A stretch of 64,000 bases of DNA from Ruminiclostridium papyrosolvens DSM 2782 (GCF_029318685.1 NZ_CP119677.1:1915001-1979000), one strand, 5' to 3'; positions 9,694-18,890 are shown, counted from the stretch's first letter. A program made the numbers and translations. Notes: generated by a model from the sequence alone, not told the origin.

Positions 9694-9838
9694 GAAAAAA
9701 TGAACTATAGTCAAAGAATGTTTAAAAAAATGGAATAATATTCATAAATCATCCATAATTATGAATTATAGTCAATATTCAAAATTGCTAATAATTGACT
9801 GATAGGATAATATGTTAATGAAAGGAAGTGATAAACAT

Positions 9839-10111
9839 TTGAGGAAAACAAAGGTAGATAAGTTAAATGCTTTAGGCAGACTTCGAGAAAATGTTGGATT
9901 AAAAAGGGAGGATGTTGAATCTAAAGTAAAAGCCCTACAAAGTGCAGAATTGAGTTGTTCTATCTCTTATCTTTGCAAATTAGAAAAACTAGGAACAGAC
10001 AAAAAACCTTCGTTACAGTTAGCTTTAGAGTTGTGTAAAATGTACGGTTGCAAGCTCGAGGATATATATCCAGATTTGAAAGAAAAACTTAGAGAGTATC
10101 AAGCTAGTTGA
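9839..10111 (+). CDS. Cro-like XRE-family regulator
   Basis: About 90 aa with a helix-turn-helix (LGRLRENVGLKREDVESKV, then SISYLCKLEK as recognition helix). First rightward gene opposite the repressor, the usual place of Cro. TTG 9839 has AAAGGAAG about 10 nt upstream; an in-frame ATG at 9812 would put the ribosome site inside the gene. Confidence 0.75.
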   Translation: MRKTKVDKLNALGRLRENVGLKREDVESKVKALQSAELSCSISYLCKLEKLGTDKKPSLQLALELCKMYGCKLEDIYPDLKEKLREYQAS

Positions 10112-10136
10112 TGAATCTTAGAAAGCAGGTTAGATT

Positions 10137-10385
10137 ATGGAAGAAAAAAACTTAACAAAGGAACGTGTAACCTGGGATGCAAAGACTGCATCAAATTATT
10201 TAGGAATATCCTATGGATTCTTACTGAAATTGGCTAGACAAAAGGAAATACCGTTCATTCATGTCGGAAGAATATACTTGTTTCGCAAAGAATCATTGGA
10301 TATATGGTTAAGAAATCAAGAAACACAGGCAATCCAAACTGAATCCACACAGCTATACGGAAAGTTAAGAAAAGTTCAAGAATAA
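10137..10385 (+). CDS. Excisionase-family DNA-binding protein
   Basis: 82 aa with the MerR/Xis-type winged helix: WDAKTASNYLGISYGFLLKL, then IPFIHVGRIYLFRKESLDIWL. Such proteins act as recombination directionality factors or small regulators. The early position fits either role. A GC-AGG ribosome site lies 7 nt upstream. Confidence 0.7.
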   Translation: MEEKNLTKERVTWDAKTASNYLGISYGFLLKLARQKEIPFIHVGRIYLFRKESLDIWLRNQETQAIQTESTQLYGKLRKVQE

Positions 10386-10417
10386 TTTCAATGCAAGCGA
10401 GAAAGGAGGCGATTTAA

Positions 10418-10567
10418 ATGTTAACTATTAAAATAAAAGAATTGAAGGAAGTACTTCATTGTGATGAAGCTAACCTCCTTCTTAACAGGGGATGGGTACT
10501 CCTTGATGTTACTATCAATGCTAATATAGTGTACATGATGGGAAGACCTGAAAACGTGGAGTATTAA
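10418..10567 (+). CDS. Small phage protein (49 aa)
   Basis: Preceded by a strong GAAAGGAGGCGA. The C-terminal half (RGWVLLDVTINANIVYMMGRP) resembles the middle of the opposite-strand gene 10564-10773 (EGWHLINAGF then TVYILGN). The two look like small paralogs. Function unknown. It overlaps the end of its converging neighbour by 4 nt. Confidence 0.65.
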   Translation: MLTIKIKELKEVLHCDEANLLLNRGWVLLDVTINANIVYMMGRPENVEY

Positions 10568-10773
10568 TCCTTTTGATTTTGAAGGATTTCAACATTTACT
10601 TTTCCGGGGACTATTTTCTTAGTGTTTCCTAAGATGTACACGGTTTCGGAATATTCCTTATTGGTTCTAAATCCGGCATTTATAAGATGCCAACCTTCAT
10701 TAATACGCTGCTGTGCAATTTGACAACTACTAACTTCAGTGATGGTTTGGTATAAAGCGTTTAATTCAGTCAT
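10564..10773 (-). CDS. Small phage protein on the minus strand (69 aa)
   Basis: Leftward gene with AAAGGAAG upstream of its ATG. It contains NEGWHLINAGF and TVYILGN, shared in outline with the gene it meets tail to tail. It is an isolated reverse gene in a rightward early region, so it may be expressed in the lysogen. Function unknown. Confidence 0.6.
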   Translation of the reverse strand: MTELNALYQTITEVSSCQIAQQRINEGWHLINAGFRTNKEYSETVYILGNTKKIVPGKVNVEILQNQKD

Positions 10774-10884
10774 AGAACATCTTCCTTTCTATTTACTCGG
10801 CTACTGCAATAGCCTGTGAAAGGATTATACCACAAAATACAAAAGATTGAAAATTTAGGAATTTAAAGAAAGGAGGCGAGCTAG

Positions 10885-11028
10885 ATGGATTATAAATCAG
10901 TAATTGAAGAACAGATAAGAACCCTTCAAAAGCTACAGGATAATGCAACTAAAAATGAGTGTTTTGAAATTTCCTGTAAGTTAGCTGAAACAATATCAAA
11001 ACTTTGTTTTCAGGCAAGAGATATTTAG
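10885..11028 (+). CDS. Small phage protein (47 aa)
   Basis: Helical, charged 47-residue product behind AAAGGAGGCG. No recognised motif. It is followed 15 nt later by another small gene, in the same early unit. Confidence 0.6.
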   Translation: MDYKSVIEEQIRTLQKLQDNATKNECFEISCKLAETISKLCFQARDI

Positions 11029-11043
11029 AAAGGAGGCAGTTTA

Positions 11044-11250
11044 ATGGGATTCAATAGAAATTTATTACATGATGGCATTTGCAGTATGGTAAAAGGTTCT
11101 GAACTTCCTGTAAGTACAGTATTAAGTGTCCTTGAATCTGTAAAGGATACAGTGTTAGCTGAAACCGTGGCATTTGATGGAGAAACTGAAAGACAAATTG
11201 TTGTAGTAAGTAAAGAAGAAAATTTAACGGCAGCGGACATTGGTAAGTAA
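11044..11250 (+). CDS. Small phage protein (68 aa)
   Basis: Starts at ATG 11044 with AAAGGAGG 7 nt upstream. No known domain; the second half looks beta-rich (AFDGETERQIVVVSKEE). The stop abuts the end of the converging 11251-11463 gene. Confidence 0.6.
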   Translation: MGFNRNLLHDGICSMVKGSELPVSTVLSVLESVKDTVLAETVAFDGETERQIVVVSKEENLTAADIGK

Positions 11251-11463
11251 TTATTTTTTCAAAGTTTTAATTGTAAGTTTTGTTGGTTCAGGAGTGTATA
11301 TCTCTTTTACCAACCTACGTACTTCTAAATATTGGTCACAATAAGATTTTGTTAATTCCTCAATATCGCTAGTTTTATTGAAGTCAAAGCGATTGAGAAT
11401 TTCAGTAATAATGCTGTGAAAGTTTTCGTTTAAAATTTCAATATTAGTTTTTTCTCTCTCCAT
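11251..11463 (-). CDS. Small helical protein on the minus strand (70 aa)
   Basis: Acidic N-terminal and basic C-terminal helical protein of unknown function. AAGGAGG lies 7 nt before its ATG, so it is likely real. It is the second reverse gene in this early region and a candidate lysogen-expressed gene. Confidence 0.55.
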   Translation of the reverse strand: MEREKTNIEILNENFHSIITEILNRFDFNKTSDIEELTKSYCDQYLEVRRLVKEIYTPEPTKLTIKTLKK

Positions 11464-11541
11464 ATAAATCCTCCTTGGTAGTCCGCTGCCAAGTACATTT
11501 TACCATTAATTGTTAAATACTAAAAGAAAGGAGGAAACCCC

Positions 11542-12237
11542 TTGAACGAATTATCAGAATTAAACCAAATGACTTCAATGGAAATCGCAGAGGTAACTGG
11601 GAAACAACACCCACATGTAATGAGAGATATAAGAGATGAAATCGAAAAGCTTGTATCCGGTGGGATTGAGTACCAATCCAAATTTGGATTGGTTGAATAC
11701 AAAGATGCAAAAGGTGAAAAAAGACCATACTACATACTTACCAAAGAAGGAGTACTTCAATTAGCAGCCCGGTATGATGCTGTAGTCAGAGCGAAATTAA
11801 TTGAACTGGCCATGAAACATGAGCCTAAACCACAATCAATAGAAGACCTGATTATAATGCAAGCTCAGTCAATGAAAGATTTGAAATCCCAAGTCAATAC
11901 GTTGCAGTTAACTACTCAGACAATAAAAGATACTGTAATAAGCACACCGGATAAGTGGAGAGATGATATAAACCGTATGCTCAATAAGATTGTAAAGGCC
12001 GTTGGGAACTCGAAGTACCGGGAGTTAAAAACAGAGAGCTACAAACTACTGGAAGAACGTGCTCATGTTGATTTAAACCGCAGGCTTAACAATCAAAGAT
12101 ACAGGATGAAGATTGAAGGAGCTGCGAAATCAGCAATAGATAAAGTAAATAAGATGGACATTGTTGAATCAGACCCAAAGCTTCGTGAAATATATTCAGC
12201 AATTGTAAAAGAGTACACAATCAAATTTGTAGCCTGA
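11542..12237 (+). CDS. Rha-family phage regulatory protein
   Basis: 231 aa. The N-terminal Rha DNA-binding domain shows MTSMEIAEVTGKQHPHVMRDI and YYILTKEGVLQLAARYDAVVRAKLI. The C-terminal half is helical and basic, resembling the antirepressor-type tails paired with Rha or BRO domains. Rha proteins modulate phage growth under host regulators. The TTG start has AAAGGAGG 10 nt upstream. It could act as an antirepressor for the lysogenic switch. Confidence 0.85.
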   Translation: MNELSELNQMTSMEIAEVTGKQHPHVMRDIRDEIEKLVSGGIEYQSKFGLVEYKDAKGEKRPYYILTKEGVLQLAARYDAVVRAKLIELAMKHEPKPQSIEDLIIMQAQSMKDLKSQVNTLQLTTQTIKDTVISTPDKWRDDINRMLNKIVKAVGNSKYRELKTESYKLLEERAHVDLNRRLNNQRYRMKIEGAAKSAIDKVNKMDIVESDPKLREIYSAIVKEYTIKFVA

Positions 12238-12251
12238 AAGGAGCCACCACC

Positions 12252-12353
12252 ATGTTAAAGAAAATCGAAACAAAATGTCGTGAATCAAATTCTTTCGCTT
12301 GGGGATTTACCGGATTCGGTATCTTACTGATGATTCTAATTTACTTACTGTAG
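12252..12353 (+). CDS. Tiny membrane protein (33 aa)
   Basis: One C-terminal transmembrane helix (FTGFGILLMILIYLL) after a short polar stretch. AAAGGAG lies upstream. It sits snugly between Rha and the next gene, whose ribosome site overlaps its stop. Confidence 0.5.
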   Translation: MLKKIETKCRESNSFAWGFTGFGILLMILIYLL

Positions 12354-12362
12354 GAGGGTAGT

Positions 12363-12626
12363 ATGAAGTATCGCAAAAAGCCTGTAGTGGTTGAAGCTTT
12401 TAACCAGAATCAAGAAGAAACGCCAGATTGGTTTATCGAGGCAATAATAAGCGGTGCAATTAAATATATAACGGTAGCCTCTGGTATTAAAGTACTTATT
12501 AAAACGTTAGAAGGGCCTATGTTAGCCGATAGTAACGACTACATAATCAAAGGTGTTAACGGTGAATTTTACTCATGCAAGCCTAATGTCTTTGAAAAAA
12601 CATACGAACCAGTAACAAACGAGTAA
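12363..12626 (+). CDS. Conserved phage protein, MKYRKKPVVVEA type (87 aa)
   Basis: The opening MKYRKKPVVVEAF, then DYIIKGVNGEFYSCKPNVF and EKTY, mark a small protein very common in Firmicutes phages whose role is unknown. GGAGGG lies 6 nt before the start. Confidence 0.75.
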   Translation: MKYRKKPVVVEAFNQNQEETPDWFIEAIISGAIKYITVASGIKVLIKTLEGPMLADSNDYIIKGVNGEFYSCKPNVFEKTYEPVTNE

Positions 12627-12696
12627 CCATCAATTTACTTCTGACAAGAGCTAAAGAAACCAAAGAACTATATTAATTTTGTCAGGAGTCGGAACA

Positions 12697-12963
12697 ATGA
12701 AAATTCTAAGTCAAGACAAGGATTTAATCTTTAATTTCAATTCATTTTCAAAAATTTATGCACAAGACAAATACATAAACGGCAGGTACTACGGGACTAA
12801 CATATTTGGCAAATCATTATTTAAGAAGCACCTTTTAGGTACATATGAGGACGGCGAAGCTCAACTTGTAGTGACTGAGATTTATAAGCTGTTAAAAGCA
12901 AACAGCAAAGTTTTTTACACAATGCCGGAGGTAGCATTGGATTTAACAGAACTATTTTTGTAA
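12697..12963 (+). CDS. Phage protein, MKILSQD type (88 aa)
   Basis: Begins MKILSQDKDLIFNF, a form seen in small phage proteins of unknown function. ATG 12697 has AGGAG 11 nt upstream. An earlier in-frame GTG would place that signal inside the gene. Confidence 0.65.
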   Translation: MKILSQDKDLIFNFNSFSKIYAQDKYINGRYYGTNIFGKSLFKKHLLGTYEDGEAQLVVTEIYKLLKANSKVFYTMPEVALDLTELFL

Positions 12964-12976
12964 GGGAGGTATCAGG

Positions 12977-13498
12977 ATGAAAGATTTTAAAGTTAGGTGT
13001 GTAAAAGGTGATTGTCCATATTTCACTAAAGGTAAAGTTTATAAAATAGAAAACGGCCATTTCATTACCAACCAAGGAATTAAAAGTTTTAAATCATATA
13101 ACAATGTCGAAGAAATAAACGAGTCTTGTTGTGCCAAATTCGAACTTGTCCCCGAACCGCAAAAGTTCACAAAGGATATGTTGAGGACGGGAGATTTAGT
13201 TATTTCAAGGGATGGCACATTTAATAAAGTAATTTTAGACCCTGCAAACGTTCTTTTAGATGTAGATGAGTGTTACTTAAATATTTCTTTATTAACTGAT
13301 GATTTAACAGTAGATTCTAATCACACTTTGGACATTGTTGAGGTGTTAAGGCCAAATCGTCATTACTATAGTTTATCTTTTGACAAATCAAAACATCATC
13401 TTCTCTGGCAACGTCCCGAACCCCGGAAAATTAATAAATCTGAAGCTGAAAAGTTGCTTTCAGAACACTTGGAAGAATTGATTCAGATTGAGGGGTGA
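12977..13498 (+). CDS. Hypothetical phage protein (173 aa)
   Basis: The N-terminal half opens like the small DUF-type modules KVRCVKGDCPYFTKGKVYKI found in phage proteins. The second half repeats a similar layout (TGDLVISRDG, HLLWQRPEP). It ends with a short acidic helix. Ribosome site AAGGGAGG. Function unknown. Confidence 0.65.
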   Translation: MKDFKVRCVKGDCPYFTKGKVYKIENGHFITNQGIKSFKSYNNVEEINESCCAKFELVPEPQKFTKDMLRTGDLVISRDGTFNKVILDPANVLLDVDECYLNISLLTDDLTVDSNHTLDIVEVLRPNRHYYSLSFDKSKHHLLWQRPEPRKINKSEAEKLLSEHLEELIQIEG

Positions 13499-13505
13499 TT
13501 GGAAT

Positions 13506-13679
13506 ATGAAATGTCCGTATTATGAGAACTCTTGCGACAAGCTCAAGAAGATAAATTGCAAACGTGGAACAGAGCGGACAAATTTTCAAGGAAAGGGATA
13601 CGATAATCAGCTTAAAAGCTACTGTGATAATACATATAACAAGTGTTGGTGTTATCAACATTTAGAGGGCTTGTGGTAA
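13506..13679 (+). CDS. Cysteine-rich small protein (57 aa)
   Basis: Seven cysteines in 57 residues (MKCPYYENSC, INC, YC, CWC), probably metal binding. ATG 13506 follows GAGGGG by 11 nt. It is translationally close to its upstream neighbour. Unknown function. Confidence 0.55.
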   Translation: MKCPYYENSCDKLKKINCKRGTERTNFQGKGYDNQLKSYCDNTYNKCWCYQHLEGLW

Positions 13680-13696
13680 TGAAAGGAGGTCTATAG

Positions 13697-13957
13697 TTGG
13701 GTGGCGGAAGAAATTATGATAGCAAAATATTTCAAACAAGTTGTCCGGAATGTTATTCAACAGCTGAATTAGTTCAACTTCTTAAAATTGATGTTTCATG
13801 TATAACTATGAATCAACTTAAACAGCTGTGGAACTGTACGGATATATACATTTACAATTGCATGGTAGAAGGGATGCCACACACTGGTACCGGTAATAAA
13901 AGCACGTTTAATCTTGATAAGTGCCAACGGTGGCACAGAGGTGAAGAAGTTATTTAA
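13697..13957 (+). CDS. Small putative DNA-binding protein (86 aa)
   Basis: TTG start behind AAAGGAGG. The middle (TAELVQLLKI) and end (GMPHTGTGNKSTFNLDKCQ, WHRG) recall winged-helix DNA-binding modules of phage excisionase or small-terminase type. The match is weak. Confidence 0.55.
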   Translation: MGGGRNYDSKIFQTSCPECYSTAELVQLLKIDVSCITMNQLKQLWNCTDIYIYNCMVEGMPHTGTGNKSTFNLDKCQRWHRGEEVI

Positions 13958-13994
13958 ACAAAAAAATATTTTTGAAAGGTAAAGGTGAATGATT

Positions 13995-14240
13995 ATGAAA
14001 AGTACAGGAGTAGTAAGGAAAGTAGATGAATTGGGAAGGGTTGTTCTGCCAGTTGAACTCAGGAGAACAATGACTATTGAAGAGAAAGACCCGTTGGAAA
14101 TCTTTACAGAAGGTGATTGCATAATTCTGAAAAAGTATACTCCCGGATGCGATTTCTGCGGAAATGTTGACGAAAATTTGAAAACATTTAAGGGTAAAAA
14201 TTTCTGTCCTGCTTGCTTAAAGGAGCTGAAAAAGCTGTGA
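13995..14240 (+). CDS. AbrB/SpoVT-type transition regulator with zinc finger
   Basis: 81 aa. An N-terminal swapped-hairpin AbrB domain (STGVVRKVDELGRVVLPVEL) is followed by two CxxC pairs (CDFC and CPAC) that likely bind zinc. Such phage-carried AbrB proteins bind DNA and may adjust host or phage transcription. Either ATG 13989 or 13995 can start it; both have an AAAGG or GAAAGG at suitable spacing. Its stop overlaps the next gene's start. Confidence 0.85.
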   Translation: MKSTGVVRKVDELGRVVLPVELRRTMTIEEKDPLEIFTEGDCIILKKYTPGCDFCGNVDENLKTFKGKNFCPACLKELKKL

Positions 14241-14446
14241 GAAAGCGAAGATTCAGGATTAAAAAGCCAGTAGCCCTAATTATTGCATTTGTCTTAGGAG
14301 TTTTATTATTACCTTGGGCGGTGGATTATGCAGACAAAGTTAGAGGATATGATGGCACAGGTAGTGAGTTTTTATTGCCTTTGGTATTTGTGGCAGCTGT
14401 TGTATTGATTTATGAGGTAAGGCCAGAACAAAAAGAAAACACCTAA
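14237..14446 (+). CDS. Small two-helix membrane protein (69 aa)
   Basis: Begins at GTG 14237 in a GTGA overlap with the AbrB stop. Basic N-terminus (RKRRFRIKK), then two transmembrane helices (VALIIAFVLGVLLLPWAV and FLLPLVFVAAVVLIYEV). Unknown function. Confidence 0.55.
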   Translation: MRKRRFRIKKPVALIIAFVLGVLLLPWAVDYADKVRGYDGTGSEFLLPLVFVAAVVLIYEVRPEQKENT

Positions 14447-14507
14447 TTTAAGGTGTTAAGAAAATAAATTCAAACAGATTATATATCGAAAGGACGGTAA
14501 TGTAAAG

Positions 14508-15683
14508 ATGGATATTATGAAAGAGGCTAACAATGCTATTAATAAAATGAGTAAAGAGGACTTGAAAGAAAATGTGATGCAACAGTTTAAGGTGCATTTT
14601 TTAACTATTGGATTAGGGTTAATGCTCATATCAGATGAAAATGGGAAAAAAGAAATTATTAACAGTACTGCGGATAAGTTTGATGGAGAGCTTAAAGCAC
14701 TTGGATTTAATCCCCCAGAAAGCATGGTTGCATGTTTATTAATGGCTGCAATTGCTAGAGCAGGACGAAGAGACAGGGAAAATTTATTTCAGAACGGAGG
14801 AATTATAGTGATTGGGAAAAACATAAAAAAGGCTTTAACTGCAAAAATAGAGGATTGGTTGAAATATGTGGACGATACAGAAATAGTTAAAATCCTTCGT
14901 GAAAACATTATTATTACAGGTGGTTGTATTGTTTCAATGCTTAATGGAGAAGAAGTTCACGACTATGATGTGTATTTTAGAACAAAAGAAGCATGTCAAA
15001 AAGTTGCTGAATACTATGCTAAAAAGTTCAATGATACGCATTGTAGCGAAGTAAAAATTGAGGATAGAGATGATAGAATACAGTGCTTTATTCGAAGTGA
15101 AGGTATTGCAAAGGACGAAGAATTCGAGGAAGAACAGGAATCAAATGGGATATCTGATGAAACTGAACCTTATGCCGAATCACCAACAATAAATGATGAT
15201 AAGCCCAAATATAGACCAGTTTTCTTTTCTACTAATGCTATATCTTTATCAGACAAAATTCAACTAGTAATAAGATTCTACGGTTCGCCGGAAGAAATAC
15301 ATAAAAACTATGATTTTGTTCATTGCACATGCTGCTATTCATTTTTTGATAATGAATTAACTCTGCCATCCCGGGCTTTAGAATCAATTATTAATAAAGA
15401 ACTGTACTATATTGGTTCCAAGTACCCTGTATGCTCGATTATACGCACAAGAAAATTCATTTCAAGGGGTTGGACTATCAATGCAGGTCAGTATCTAAAA
15501 ATGTGTTTACAGGTCGGTGAATTAAATCTGAAAGATTTTAAAACATTCAAAGACCAGTTAGCCGGGGTAGACAGTGCATATTTTTCTCAGGCAATCGCTT
15601 GTATGGAAAAAAAGGCAGAGGAAGATTCTAATTTCAAAATTGATAACACATACCTTTTTGAAGTAATAAATAGGATTTTTTAA
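14508..15683 (+). CDS. Nucleotidyltransferase-like phage protein (391 aa)
   Basis: The segment TGGCIVSMLNGEEVHDYDVY near residue 140 has the GG-x-S ... D-x-D layout of the polymerase-beta type nucleotidyltransferase fold (as in CCA-adding enzymes). An acidic linker and a C-terminal region (FVHCTCCYSFFD, SRGWTINAGQYLKM) follow. The substrate is unknown. It sits before the SbcC-like gene in a recombination block, so a role in nucleic-acid handling is plausible. Ribosome site GAAAGGA. Confidence 0.6.
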   Translation: MDIMKEANNAINKMSKEDLKENVMQQFKVHFLTIGLGLMLISDENGKKEIINSTADKFDGELKALGFNPPESMVACLLMAAIARAGRRDRENLFQNGGIIVIGKNIKKALTAKIEDWLKYVDDTEIVKILRENIIITGGCIVSMLNGEEVHDYDVYFRTKEACQKVAEYYAKKFNDTHCSEVKIEDRDDRIQCFIRSEGIAKDEEFEEEQESNGISDETEPYAESPTINDDKPKYRPVFFSTNAISLSDKIQLVIRFYGSPEEIHKNYDFVHCTCCYSFFDNELTLPSRALESIINKELYYIGSKYPVCSIIRTRKFISRGWTINAGQYLKMCLQVGELNLKDFKTFKDQLAGVDSAYFSQAIACMEKKAEEDSNFKIDNTYLFEVINRIF

Positions 15684-15811
15684 TTATGATTCTCCATGAT
15701 ACAGAAGGTGCTCCTGTGCCGGTATTGTGTGTAATGAACTGTAAGAAATATGAGATATGTAGGCTTAAATATAGAGCTAAAACATGTGAATTTGTGAAGG
15801 AGGTTCGAACA

Positions 15812-17764
15812 GTGAGGATAACACTCAAGCAATTGATAATAAAGAACTTTAAAGGTTTAAAAGAGTTCACCCTAAATGTGGACGGCAAAAATGCTGACAT
15901 TTACGGAAATAACGGTAAGGGAAAGACCACAATTAAAGATGCTTTAAACTGGCTGTTATTCGATAAGGATAGCCAGAATAAAAAGGACTTTGCAATCAAG
16001 CCACAGGATGAAGCAGGAAATGCAATTCACTTTCTGGATACAGAGGTTGAAGCTGTCATGGACTGTGACGGTAAAGAAGTCAAGCTAAAAAAGACATTCC
16101 GTGAAAAGTGGGTAAAGAAAAAACGGCAGGAGTTGCAGGAGTTTTCCGGCCATGAAACTGATTACTGGTGTGATGATGTTCCTTTGAAAAAAGGTGAATA
16201 TACAGCCAAAATTGACAGTCTGATAAATGAAAACCTTTTCAAACTGATTACGGACCCATTGTACTTCAATACTCAACTTAAATGGGAGAAAAAAAGAGAA
16301 ATATTATTTGAGCTTGCCGGAGCCAATATTTCGGATGAAGATGTAATTTTCTCAAACCCGGATTTAAAAGACTTATCAGTAATCCTGAATGGGAAATCAA
16401 TCGAGGACTATAAAAAGATAGTATCTGCAAGATTAAAAGCCTTCAATGAACAAATGACCAAAATTCCGACCAGAATAGATGAAGTTACAAAAAGTATGCC
16501 GGTTGAAGTTGATTTATCCGAAGTCGAAAAGGATATTCAACAACAACAAATTGCTTTGCAGGCAGTTGAAGCAAAACTAATGAACTTTGATGAAGCAGCT
16601 AAGGAATACATAGAGAAGCAGCAGAAATTGAGCAACCTAAAAATTCAGCTCCAACAGAGGGAAATTGATTTAACAAATGCAGCTAATAAAGCTGCTAATG
16701 AAACAATTCTAAAGAAAAACCAACTTCAATCAACAATTTCATCGGTGAAATCAGAAATTAAGAATCTTGTATCCGACAATGAAAGATATGGTGTTGAAAT
16801 TGAGGACTTGGAGAAAAAGAACTCTGAACTGAGGAATCAATGGATTGAGGAAAATGCAAAGAAATTTGTTGAGCCTACAGGGTTAACATGTCCTACATGC
16901 AGTCAGAATTTACCCGATGATATGGCAGGAGCTAAGACGGAAGAACTTAGAGTAAAATTTGAAAAACAAAAGTCAGCAACACTTGATTTAATTAACAATT
17001 CAGGAGTACCAAATAAAAAGAGAATAGAAACTTTGAAAGAACTTATTCAAAAAAATCAGGAAAGCATGGTTGTTAAACAGGGTGGACTTGATAAATTTAC
17101 AGAAACATTGAATAGCCTTCCTGACGTTCAAAAGGTAGATGTAGACCTTGATTCTGACGAGGAATATAAGAATATTTCCGAACAGATAAAAACCTTGCAG
17201 ACAGAATTACAGAAGCCTGCGGAGGACAATACCTCTGAATTGAAACAGTCAAAGGCAGTAATAGAAAGTAAAATTGCAATTCTTAATCAACAGCTTGGAA
17301 ACAAAGACACAATTGATAAGGCGAAAGCTAGGATTGAAGAGTTAAAGCAGGAGCAAAAGAACACTGCTCAACAGATTGCTGACCTTCAAAAAGACGAATT
17401 CCTTATTGAAAAGTTCACAAGGTCAAAATGTAATCTCTTGGAGGATTGCATAAACAATAAATTCTCTCTTGTTAAATTCAAGTTGTTTGACACACAAATT
17501 AACGGAGCTGTGGTTGAATGTTGCGAAACTCTTATTAATACAAACGGCTCTTACGTTGAGTTTAACAGTGCAAACAATGCCGGAAGGATAAATGCAGGAC
17601 TAGATATTATAAAAGTTCTTAACGGATTCTACAATGCATCAGCACCGATTTTTATTGATAATGCTGAAAGTGTAGTTGATTTAGCACCTGTAAATGCACA
17701 GGTTATAAGGTTGGTTGTTAGTGATACTGATAACAATTTAAGAGTAGAAGGGAGGGATATATAA
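15812..17764 (+). CDS. Rad50/SbcC-like AAA ATPase
   Basis: About 650 aa. Walker A GNNGKGKTT at residues 32-40, long coiled coils, a zinc-hook CPTC in the middle (LTCPTCSQNLP), then Walker B-like APIFIDNAES near the C-terminus. This is the plan of SMC-like ATPases that tether DNA ends. No SbcD nuclease partner is adjacent. The start is GTG 15812, with AAGGAGG 8 nt upstream. The frame is open back to ATG 15686, which would add 42 residues with a cysteine cluster but lacks a good ribosome site. It is followed 2 nt later by the next gene. Together with RecT it forms the phage recombination block. Confidence 0.85.
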   Translation: MRITLKQLIIKNFKGLKEFTLNVDGKNADIYGNNGKGKTTIKDALNWLLFDKDSQNKKDFAIKPQDEAGNAIHFLDTEVEAVMDCDGKEVKLKKTFREKWVKKKRQELQEFSGHETDYWCDDVPLKKGEYTAKIDSLINENLFKLITDPLYFNTQLKWEKKREILFELAGANISDEDVIFSNPDLKDLSVILNGKSIEDYKKIVSARLKAFNEQMTKIPTRIDEVTKSMPVEVDLSEVEKDIQQQQIALQAVEAKLMNFDEAAKEYIEKQQKLSNLKIQLQQREIDLTNAANKAANETILKKNQLQSTISSVKSEIKNLVSDNERYGVEIEDLEKKNSELRNQWIEENAKKFVEPTGLTCPTCSQNLPDDMAGAKTEELRVKFEKQKSATLDLINNSGVPNKKRIETLKELIQKNQESMVVKQGGLDKFTETLNSLPDVQKVDVDLDSDEEYKNISEQIKTLQTELQKPAEDNTSELKQSKAVIESKIAILNQQLGNKDTIDKAKARIEELKQEQKNTAQQIADLQKDEFLIEKFTRSKCNLLEDCINNKFSLVKFKLFDTQINGAVVECCETLINTNGSYVEFNSANNAGRINAGLDIIKVLNGFYNASAPIFIDNAESVVDLAPVNAQVIRLVVSDTDNNLRVEGRDI

Positions 17765-17766
17765 CA

Positions 17767-18159
17767 ATGGACGGATTAAATATTTTAAACCTTGCAAAAG
17801 GTGCATTGGTAGAACAAGCAGATATTGAGATTCAAAAAGTACTCGAGAATATTGCAGACCCAAATACTGATGATAAAAAGGCTAGAAAGTTAACCATAAC
17901 GATGACTTTCAAGCCACTTGACAGGGAATCCGCAGCAATTGAAGTTGTAACGAAGTCTACAGTCGCACCTTATAAGCCTGTTACAACTCAGGTGTTCATT
18001 GGCAGGGATGATGATAGTGGAGTGGTAACTGCTAAGGAATACATTAAAGGTCAGGTGAAAGGCCAAATGAGAGTTGTTGACGAGGACACCGGGGAAATTC
18101 TCGAAGATAATGCCGAGAAGCAAAGTTCAGGTAAGAAAATCTTAAACATAAATAGATAA
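17767..18159 (+). CDS. Conserved phage protein beside the SbcC-like gene (130 aa)
   Basis: Acidic-basic protein with LTITMTFKP and ATGs in a beta-rich core, ending in a polar tail. It is commonly placed near phage recombination genes. It may be an accessory DNA-binding or helper protein; no domain is recognised. Confidence 0.65.
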   Translation: MDGLNILNLAKGALVEQADIEIQKVLENIADPNTDDKKARKLTITMTFKPLDRESAAIEVVTKSTVAPYKPVTTQVFIGRDDDSGVVTAKEYIKGQVKGQMRVVDEDTGEILEDNAEKQSSGKKILNINR

Positions 18160-18176
18160 TGATGGAGGTATGAAAA

Positions 18177-18890
18177 ATGATTAAGGCAGCATTACAGTAT
18201 TTGATGAGTTTGAAAGACACTAAGGTTATGGAAGTAAACGGGGAATCGTATTCTACGGAAGAACTTCACCGTATCGGTAAGGTGTATGACCCAACACCGA
18301 TTGTAAGTCCAGTCAGAATTTCTACTCTTACCGGGCTAGTTGATTACATAAAGGAAAATGTTGATAAGCTCACCGGGCCACTCGTTGTACATGTAAACTC
18401 ACCAATAAGTGTAAGTGTATATTCCGAACTCAGGGACGATGCACGTAGGCATCAATATATTGAGTGCGAAGCGTGGACACCAAGGATTCGTTATGGGGAA
18501 TTTATGGACGTTGAAAATTTCAATATTATGTTACAGTCTTGCTTTTTGGAAAACCCGGACCGTGCAGCTATATTAAAGGTTGCCGGAAATATTGTTGAGG
18601 AAAACAATGTAACCACTAAGGACGATGGAGTATCACAAAAAGTTGTTGCAAAAGCTGGTATAGCAAGAGTTGAAGAAGTTGAAGTTCCTAACCCTGTTAC
18701 CCTCTGCCCATTCAGGACTTTTGCAGAGGTTGAACAACCCGAAAGTAATTTTATATTCCGTATACAGGCAGGCCCCAGAGCTGCAATATTTGAAGCAGAC
18801 GGCGGTATTTGGAGATTGTATGCAATGCAGAATGTAAAGGCCTATTTGAATGAAAAGCTTGAGGAATGCAACGTAAAGATTATTTCTTAA
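18177..18890 (+). CDS. DUF2303 (YfdQ-like) phage protein
   Basis: 237 aa with features of DUF2303: LVVHVNSPISVSVYSEL, RIRYGEFMDVENFNIMLQS, DDGVSQKVV, VPNPVTLCPFRTFAEVEQP, FEADGGIWRLYA. The family is frequent in phage recombination and replication modules; its function is not established. GGAGG precedes the ATG. Confidence 0.8.
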   Translation: MIKAALQYLMSLKDTKVMEVNGESYSTEELHRIGKVYDPTPIVSPVRISTLTGLVDYIKENVDKLTGPLVVHVNSPISVSVYSELRDDARRHQYIECEAWTPRIRYGEFMDVENFNIMLQSCFLENPDRAAILKVAGNIVEENNVTTKDDGVSQKVVAKAGIARVEEVEVPNPVTLCPFRTFAEVEQPESNFIFRIQAGPRAAIFEADGGIWRLYAMQNVKAYLNEKLEECNVKIIS

